Of a stretch of DNA of 64,000 bases, positions 57,474 to 64,000 are shown piece after piece (position 1 is the stretch's first letter; each line of letters opens with the position of its first letter). The translations under genes and the position numbers were made by a program. The notes below the pieces were generated by a model. It ran no database searches. It had not been told where the DNA came from and was given only the letters and a program-made list of their open reading frames with translations. This DNA comes from Periconia sp. R9002 (taxonomy: Eukaryota; Ascomycota; Dothideomycetes; Pleosporales; Periconiaceae), in assembly GCA_023627715.1 (NCBI GenBank), contig JAMAHW010000036.1:124001-188000 (forward strand). The letters are read 5' to 3'.

Positions 57474-58369
57474 TAATCGCCCTTCTCGATGGCGTTGTAC
57501 AAGTCCTTGACATGATAGTCGGGTTCTTCTCCCGCTAGTCGCACTGCATCGTCTTTCTTGAGATTCACGTGGCCAGCATCTGGCTTGAAATGGATCTTGA
57601 CGTATTTGAACGTGCCGTCCTCAGGCTTGCCCAACTTGAATGTGTGTACACCGAACCCGCTTATGTTGCGTAAAGAAGCGGGGATACCACGCTGACCGAA
57701 AAGCTGCATAAGACAGTGCACGCCTTCTTGGTTGTTGTTATGGAAGTCCCAGTACATAGTCGAGTCAGGTACATTGGTTTGAGGGTGTCGCTTGTGACTT
57801 CTGTTTAAAGATGGAAACTTGACAGGGTCGCGAATGAAAAAGACAGGAAGATCGTTTCCGACAATATCGTAGTTGCCCTCTTCCGTGAAGAACTTCATTG
57901 CCCAGCCGCGAATATCTCGCACAGTATCCGGGAAACCCTTTTCTCCGGCCGTGGTTGAAATTCGCATCAGCACTTTCGTCTTCTTGCCTACCTCTGAAAA
58001 GATATTGGCGGTAGTAATATCCGATAAATCTTTGGTGCATTCAAACTCTCCCCAAGCACCCGCAGCTTTCGCATGGACAACACTTTTTGTATGTCAGTGC
58101 ATGAAACGATGAAATCAACTTGAAATGTTTGCTCACCGTTCTGGTATCCTTTCTCGCGGAAAGTGCGCAAGGGTCTCAATCAATTGGGTATCTTCCAAAA
58201 GAGACAGAGCTCCACCCCTTACTTTTGAGCCACGAAGCACGACGGAAGCAGTTGGATCTGGAGCCGGGCGACCATCGAGGAGAGTGTAAATCGGTGCTTT
58301 TTCTCTTGCCTAGTCATGTTAACTTTCTCCACGCGACGGTTCCGCTCGGATGCGTACTGAGGGCCCCAT
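57474..58369 (-). pseudogene. catalase, 5' half only, truncated by the LTR
   Basis: Exons 58369-58358, 58309-58137 and 58082-57474, with introns GTACGC...ACTAG and GTGAGC...AAAAAG, encode the first 264 residues of a heme catalase of roughly 480-520. Visible motifs: [33 protein letters not shown] with the catalytic His (about 65), SDITTANIFSE, TTAGEKGFPDT, FFTEEGNYDIVGND with the distal Asn (about 138), and HRDPQ-like HKRHPQTN. Homology ends at DLYNAIEKGDY exactly at the LTR border; the proximal heme Tyr and NADPH-binding part are gone. The remaining frame is fully open, so truncation, not gradual decay, killed it. No peroxisomal signal can be judged. Catalases detoxify hydrogen peroxide. Confidence 0.95.
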
Positions 58370-60408
58370 GATGTTAAGTTCTTCTAGGCTACTTGGTACG
58401 GAAATACAAAAGCAAAAACCGACAGGATACTTCCATATCCTTATATTCTGGTCCATCGACCAGCTATTAGTGTCATACCGCTAACAATTCGTATTATCTT
58501 GCGATGGCCATTACAAATTTCATATTCTGCTCCATCGACATACAGTTGCAATAATGAAATCATCGAAGCCTCATCGCTCGTTAACTTGGTGACGAGTGTT
58601 GCCCATGTGTTGCCTGCGACGTACGAAACTGGCACACTGGCTAATGAGTGACCCATGATAGCCGGTAGTGTTGACCGGGATCGTCACTTGCGGCATTATG
58701 AAACGGTAAATGCTGTCAAATTTCAATGTTCGGGAACCTCGGTGATGTAAATTTTCGAGAGTGTGCAAACAAATGATTTCTTGATGACGAAATGTATATC
58801 GCTTGCGGAGGTAGTTGAGTCGCTAGCAGTACAGGGCATAAAATGTAGGCTAGTCCACGAGCAAACGAAACTCGGCACTAAGAAGTCTACGAAGAGTGCC
58901 ATGGCACCTTTGTAGGGTTTCTAGTACGTGTCAAAAAAGAAGAAATTTCGTCACGACAGTAATCCAAATACTCGTGAGATCAACACAGTGAGGATATTAC
59001 AAAGACGTCCTTAGACACGGTGAATCATCGCACACCTCTTAAGTGTTTGTACATGTACAATTCGAAGAAACAGTCTTACAGGTTTTGCATCAGCATAAAA
59101 AAATCCATAAAAGAAGCAAGAAGTTATGCAACACTCAAGACAGCTCATCCTCCGTTGACACCGCGAGTAATCAATACCTCGCAACAATTAGATTATTATT
59201 TTTCATGCAATACACACAACCTGTAAACCCAAAAACACGAGAAGTTCTCCACACTCAAGCTTCCACGTGAATAATCATTCGTTAATCATACACTAATCGC
59301 ACGTAAGCAACAGTCACCTCCAGCTGAACAATACACACCCATGACCAGAATAAAGACGCCCGCACATTGTACATTGTGATTTTTTTTTATCGCGAAGTGA
59401 GATCCTAAGACACTAGGGATCTTGTATTGTAACCATTGATTGATCAATACTGCTTGTCTATCGCTGACTTGATACCCCCGATATAGGACTATCATGGTTA
59501 GAGAAAGTCGCCAGTGCTGGTATTCACTCGTCCGGCTTCTATTCTTCGCAAGACCTCAGTGTTTTCCTCGATCAACTAGTCATCAATTGATATCTTGATA
59601 AGAGAATGTAACATCGCATCCCACAAAACCAAAAAACCAAAGATCTTGCACACACTACCTACCTTCCTCCCCCCTGAAAATACCTCAATGCTACAGCTTG
59701 AGTACATTTGTATCTACCCCTCCCCCCCTCCCCCACATCCATCCTTGAATCCAACGCTACCCCGCGCGCCCAGGCCCTGGTACACCAAAGTGTAATTGGT
59801 TCAACTCTCCACTGTCCCAAATATCAATCGATAAAGTTGCTTCGCGCTGTCCCTGCATGGGGTGCTCGAAGGGTCTAGATGCAATGCAGACATTTTACCA
59901 GGAAAAATGAGAGTGATAAACAGGGAGTGACATTGCTTCGGTTCATTTCGATTTCCAGGGGGATTATTTTTTTGTTTACTATGCATACAATTGATGGATA
60001 TGATTACTGACTGAGCTAAGAGGAGAGTGGTGTAGTGGAGTGGAGTGGGGTACTTGGTGAGCCACTGCGTGAGCCAGATCCCGTTTGCATGCATGCATAT
60101 GTAGTACTCAAGTGCTGTAGATTAAGTTTGGCATTAGCTTGCTTGAATGTGAGCACGACCCTTGCATATGGGGGTGCTGTCCTTGGGTCGGTTGGTCGGT
60201 TGGGTTGTTACACACGCACATGGTTATGCAGGGTATGAACAAGCTATAAATGTACATGGAGGGTCATGTATACGATTGAGTTTCAACTGAGGGTATTTAA
60301 CTTGCATTTGCTCGCTGTTGATCTTTGCGCCGTAGCAAGACGCAGAAGAAGAAGCTGGTTGGGTTGTTTGCTCTTTACATTTACTACTACTGAATTTCGT
60401 GGTTCAAG
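58370..60408. other. 2 kb intergenic, divergent promoters of catalase remnant and GMC gene
   Basis: Normal composition returns right of the retrotransposon. Open frames on both strands look like chance; I see no gene. Several homopolymer and C-rich stretches occur (near 59700). Confidence 0.5.
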
Positions 60409-62254
60409 ATGGACGAGGAGCTGAGATACGATTTCATTATCGTAGGAGGTATGTATATACAAGAAGGCGCTATGTGATATACTACAGCAACATCTTCTAA
60501 AACATCATTGCAGGCGGTACAGCAGGCTGCCTCCTTGCTCATCGACTCTCGCATTCCCCCGCACGCCCTTCAGTGCTCCTCGTGGAAGCTGGCTCGAATC
60601 CTACAGGGGATGAACTGCAACCACCTTTCTACCGCTACATGGCGCCGATGCTGCGTCCCGACCTGGACTACGGGTATTTGTCGACACCGCAGAAGCAGCT
60701 CAACAACCGCGTCATCCCGTACGTGCGGGGGAAAGGGCTGGGAGGCAGCTCGGTGTTGAATTTCCAGGTCTTCTTGTACGGATCGGCCGAGGATTATAAT
60801 TGGTGGGCGGAGCTTGTGGGGGACCCGAGTTGGGATTGGGAATACTGTAAAGAGTTGTTCAAGAAGATTGAGGCGTATGAGTTTGAGGGTGCGAAGGCGT
60901 ACAGTAGTTTGGCGAGACCGGACCCGGAGGCGCATGCCACGGATGGAACTGTCAAGATATGCATGCCGCCCATCATGGAGAAGGGTATTGAACCCGTTAT
61001 GCATGCCGTTGCGGAAGAGAGTGGGGAGAAGATCAATTTAGATCTGAACAGCGGTGATCCTATGGGAATTGGGATTTTCCCCATTTCGAGCTCTAAAGAT
61101 GGAAGGACAACGAGCGCGACGGCGCACCTGGTCGATGCGCCTGAAAACCTAGAGATTTGGACGGAGGCTATGGTCCATCGGTTGCTGTTTGACCTGTCGA
61201 CAGTTGTAGGCATTGAAACTGCAGATGGGCGCACAGGTCAGTTGATTCATTCTCCCATCCTACTATCAGCGATCATTAAGTTCGATTAGCAAGATGCAGA
61301 AAGGAGGTCATCATCTGCAACGGTGTGTTTGATTCACCACGGCTCTTGCTATTGAATGGCATTGGCCCGGCCGAAGAACTCAAAGCGCTCGGGATCGATG
61401 TCGTCCAGGACTTGCCAGGTGTAGGCAAACACCTTCGGGATCACGTCATGACATTTCTAAGCGTTGAAACAGACGGAGAGCAGAACGATCGATGGGCGTT
61501 TGAAGGCAACGAAGAAATGATTGCAGAAGCCCAAGCTGCGTGGGATAAGGATCGCACTGGCAACTTTGCACTTCATCACAGTGTTCTCTGGGGTGGCTTT
61601 CTGAAGCTCCCAGGATATAAGAAATATCCGGAATTTCAGACCCTCGACCCAGGATGGCAAGAATATCTCTCACGGGACACAGTGCCATCCTACGAGCTCA
61701 TGGGTTCTTCTTTACGCTGGCCACCAGAAGGTGTGCTCCCCAAGGATAGTAGTTACATTACCGCGATCGCCGAGTTAATGAATCCTTTCTCTGAGGGATC
61801 AATCACACTGCAATCACCCAACCCGGCACACAAACCAGTCATCGACCTAGCCTTCCTTACCCATCCTTACGACAGGCGGGTAATGCGTGAAGCTATCCGG
61901 GAGACATACACAAAGATGTTCGAAAACCCCAAAGTGAAGAAGCATATCAAGAGGGCATTGTATGCGCCTACCAGTCTGTCGGATTCGGACATAGACGACT
62001 TTATACGAGAAGCGGCGACGACGGTATGGCATGCGAGCGGCTCTGTAAAGATGGGAAAGGCCGAAGACGGGCTCGCCTGTGTTGATTCCCGTTTTAGGGT
62101 GCGAGGCATCGAAGGGCTTCGTGTAGCAGACTGTAGCGTGTGCCCTTTGGTCACGAATAATCATACGCAGGCGACAGCTTACCTTGTGGGACAGAAGGCA
62201 GCAGCCACGCTCATTACTGAATATGACCTTGGAAAGGCGAGTTCGAAGCTGTAA
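60409..62254 (+). CDS. GMC family FAD oxidoreductase
   Basis: Exons 60409-60448, 60514-61236 and 61290-62254; 575 residues, with both introns keeping phase. The N-terminus DFIIVGGGTAGCLLAHRLS is the FAD-binding Rossmann fold, with LLVEAGS as its Glu strand. GMC signatures follow: RGKGLGGSSVLNF (signature 1) and ICNGVFDSPRLLLLNGIGP (signature 2). The C-terminal catalytic region has TVWHASGSVKMG and VTNNHTQATAYLVGQKAA, whose two His form the base pair of the active site. No signal peptide is visible, so it is probably intracellular. Relatives include choline dehydrogenase, alcohol oxidases and secondary-metabolite enzymes; the substrate cannot be told from the sequence. Confidence 0.94.
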
Positions 62255-63074
62255 GCATGGGGCTTTAGATCAATCCATGATGGTTGGGCATTGTCTCGAC
62301 AACTAAGGTCAGTGGAGCTTCCAATAATTCGCAAGCAAGGGTAGCTTGTGTCAGGGCGGTGCGACTTGGAAACTGAGGAAATGAAAGGCGATGTGATTCA
62401 AGGAAGGTGACGGAGCTGGGGAAGAAGACGGGGTCCCTGCGCGTTGCTGGGCCAAAAGGTGTCGCTTATTTGTTGTAGGCGGCGGTGGTGAGGCCATGTA
62501 CATAGTGAGATGCGTACCTACCTAGCCATACAAACTTGGTCAGAACCATCATCTGCAAACATACACACAACAAAAACAGCGCATCATCAAATTCGAGTGC
62601 GATCGTGAATTATTATCGATCCGGTGCATCCCGCAAGTAAAGTGCAGTCGAAACAGGCTGGGCAGCGACGGAGAGAAAAAGGCGTGGCAGGTACCCCAAC
62701 CACCTCCCAGCCATTCGTGCATGTAGACGAAGCTGAGTAGACTATTTCCTCTCCCCAATCCCAAATACCACTACTGCACACTTACTTACCACCAAAATAC
62801 TTTTCGAGATATTGCTGTTCCCTCGCTGACCGAGTTGCGACGGGACTCTTCTCCCCACGGTCGCTTCCACTCAACTGAGAGGGTATCAGAAGCTATATCG
62901 CTATCACCAGCGAATCACCTCTCGACATTACCCCGCCTACCCGTCCATTACCTGTACATCGTACCCTCGCTCACCGCTCAACAACTTGGCTTGCACTTCG
63001 CCGTCAGTCTCTCTTACACGCTCATTACGCTGCGCTCCTCCTAATTCCCTTCCAGCAGACAACCAAGTTCCATC
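62255..63074. other. intergenic, promoter of the last gene
   Basis: No gene is seen. The last 250 bases are C/T-rich like a fungal 5' leader. Confidence 0.5.
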
Positions 63075-64000
63075 ATGTGGGGTTCTAAAGCTCCTGCAGC
63101 TGCCCTTACCGGTTTGCTCGCCTTTGCCTTGATCCCCGTCGTCGCCGCCAAACCCTACCCCGTTGAAGAGACCCCCGAGCTACAGAATGCGACCCAACTG
63201 GAGCGGAGGCAGAAGGCTTGTGGCCAAGGTTTCACCGTCTGCGGCTGGTACGGCAACATTTGCTGTTCAAGCTCAGAGGTTTGCACCACCAACGCGAACA
63301 ACGAAGCCATTTGCGCAGCCGGCGCAGGAGGAGCCAACAACAATGGTCAATGGACCTTCATCACTACTTACTATACTGCAACCGACTTGGTGACCCGCAC
63401 TTCAGTCTACAGCAGCTTCATTGGCGGCGGCGCTACGCCAGCGGGTGCTACGCCCCAGCCTACAGCAAGCTGTACTGCTTCCCAGTCTGGATGCGGCTCG
63501 ACTTGCTGTGATGGAGGATATTATTGCTTTGCGCCGGGTGTTTGCAAGCCTGCCGCAGGATCAACACCTGGAGCCTCCGGTATCGTAAACCCGTCTGCGC
63601 CGTTACGTCCTACGAGCTCCACGCTGATCGTGATCACAGCCACCGGCTCTCCAACGACCACAGTCCCCTTTACCACGCCCATTCCCACCGGCGCGAGCGG
63701 ACAACCCGTGGAGCAAGGCGGGGGAGGAGGCCTGAGTGGTGGTGCCATTGCCGGTATCGTCATTGGTGTCATTGCTGGTATCATCCTCCTACTGCTCATC
63801 TGCTTCTACTGCTGCGCCAAGGCCGCATTCGACAGCGTCCTGGCCATCTTTGGTTTGGGCGGCAGGAGAAGGAGGAAGCATGAGGAGTCGACGTACATTG
63901 AAGAACACCACCGTCACGGAAGCGCGGCTGCTGGGGGTGGTCGTTGGTATGGCCAGGGTTCGTCCCGTCCATCTCGTCCACCCAAGGAGAAGAAGAGTAG
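63075..64000 (+). CDS. Cys-rich single-pass membrane protein (SKG6/Axl2-like tail), partial
   Basis: Open from the ATG at 63075 to the window end (308 codons so far). Order: signal peptide (LTGLLAFALIPVVAAKP), a short pro-region ending ERRQK, a first Cys-rich block (CGQGFTVCGWYGNICC), a Ser/Thr-rich stretch, a second Cys-rich block (CGSTCCDGGYYCFAPGVC), a Pro/Ser/Thr stalk, a Gly-rich junction, a membrane helix (AIAGIVIGVIAGIILLLLIC) and an Arg/Lys-rich cytoplasmic tail. This layout is typical of fungal wall-associated or polarity proteins with SKG6/Axl2-type membrane segments. The Cys blocks recall small chitin-binding modules but are not clearly so. The C-terminus lies outside the window. 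Confidence 0.85.
   Translation, partial: MWGSKAPAAALTGLLAFALIPVVAAKPYPVEETPELQNATQLERRQKACGQGFTVCGWYGNICCSSSEVCTTNANNEAICAAGAGGANNNGQWTFITTYYTATDLVTRTSVYSSFIGGGATPAGATPQPTASCTASQSGCGSTCCDGGYYCFAPGVCKPAAGSTPGASGIVNPSAPLRPTSSTLIVITATGSPTTTVPFTTPIPTGASGQPVEQGGGGGLSGGAIAGIVIGVIAGIILLLLICFYCCAKAAFDSVLAIFGLGGRRRRKHEESTYIEEHHRHGSAAAGGGRWYGQGSSRPSRPPKEKKS

Noticed and set aside
1..64000. CRISPR arrays, bacterial-style operons or ribosome binding sites
   Set aside because: The genome is eukaryotic, and I saw no array of evenly spaced repeats beyond the three 38-base units.

Overview
The window is nuclear DNA of a filamentous ascomycete (Pezizomycotina). Genes are split by short introns of about 45-90 bases with GT...AG ends. 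There is a WASP/Las17 homologue, a CYP52-like P450 and an Ypd1-type phosphotransfer protein. A 7.4 kb LTR retrotransposon has been converted to very AT-rich, stop-filled sequence in the way repeat-induced point mutation (RIP) does. The gene set suggests Dothideomycetes, but that is a guess from general knowledge.

Layout. 0.5-1.6 kb: an unknown two-exon gene. 3.1-4.8 kb: a CYP52-like cytochrome P450. 5.2-7.9 kb: two unknown or F-box-like genes on the minus strand. 8.3-11.7 kb: phosphomannose isomerase and a GT34 (Mnn10-type) Golgi mannosyltransferase, divergently transcribed; the first makes mannose-6-phosphate available for GDP-mannose and the second uses GDP-mannose. 12.3-14.6 kb: a mitochondrial YqeH/Gep3-type permuted GTPase. 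15.2-24.8 kb: an AT-richer island with three genes: a GT2 polysaccharide synthase with one in-frame stop, a UDP-glucose 6-dehydrogenase, and a 13-exon ABCC transporter. 25.0-26.7 kb: mitochondrial aspartate aminotransferase with a 3-base and a 10-base exon. 29.5-32.9 kb: Ypd1 and an AKAP7-like 2H phosphoesterase. 33.1-38.5 kb: a disordered PPxY protein and Las17/WASP. 40.3 kb: tRNA-Ser(GCT). 40.9-47.4 kb: an unknown coiled-coil protein and a ferric-reductase-type flavocytochrome. 48.0-49.6 kb: a secreted SGNH (CE2-like) esterase. 50.1-57.5 kb: the RIP-degraded Copia element with two 161-base LTRs. 57.5-58.4 kb: the 5' half of a catalase gene cut off at the right LTR. 60.4-62.3 kb: a GMC oxidoreductase. 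63.1 kb to the window end: the start of a Cys-rich single-pass wall or membrane protein.

The most interesting locus is 15.2-24.8 kb. A hyaluronan-synthase-like GT2, the enzyme that makes UDP-glucuronic acid, and an ABC exporter together look like a make-and-export module for a uronic-acid-containing polysaccharide. The module resembles bacterial has operons and the Cryptococcus capsule genes CPS1/UGD1. It sits between two housekeeping genes, and its synthase appears to be decaying. The dehydrogenase and the transporter share a divergent promoter that carries three direct repeats at exact 38-base spacing. The second main story is the catalase gene destroyed at a retrotransposon border that lacks a target-site duplication. 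Exon structures were derived by eye from splice signals, reading frame and family knowledge, with no alignment.
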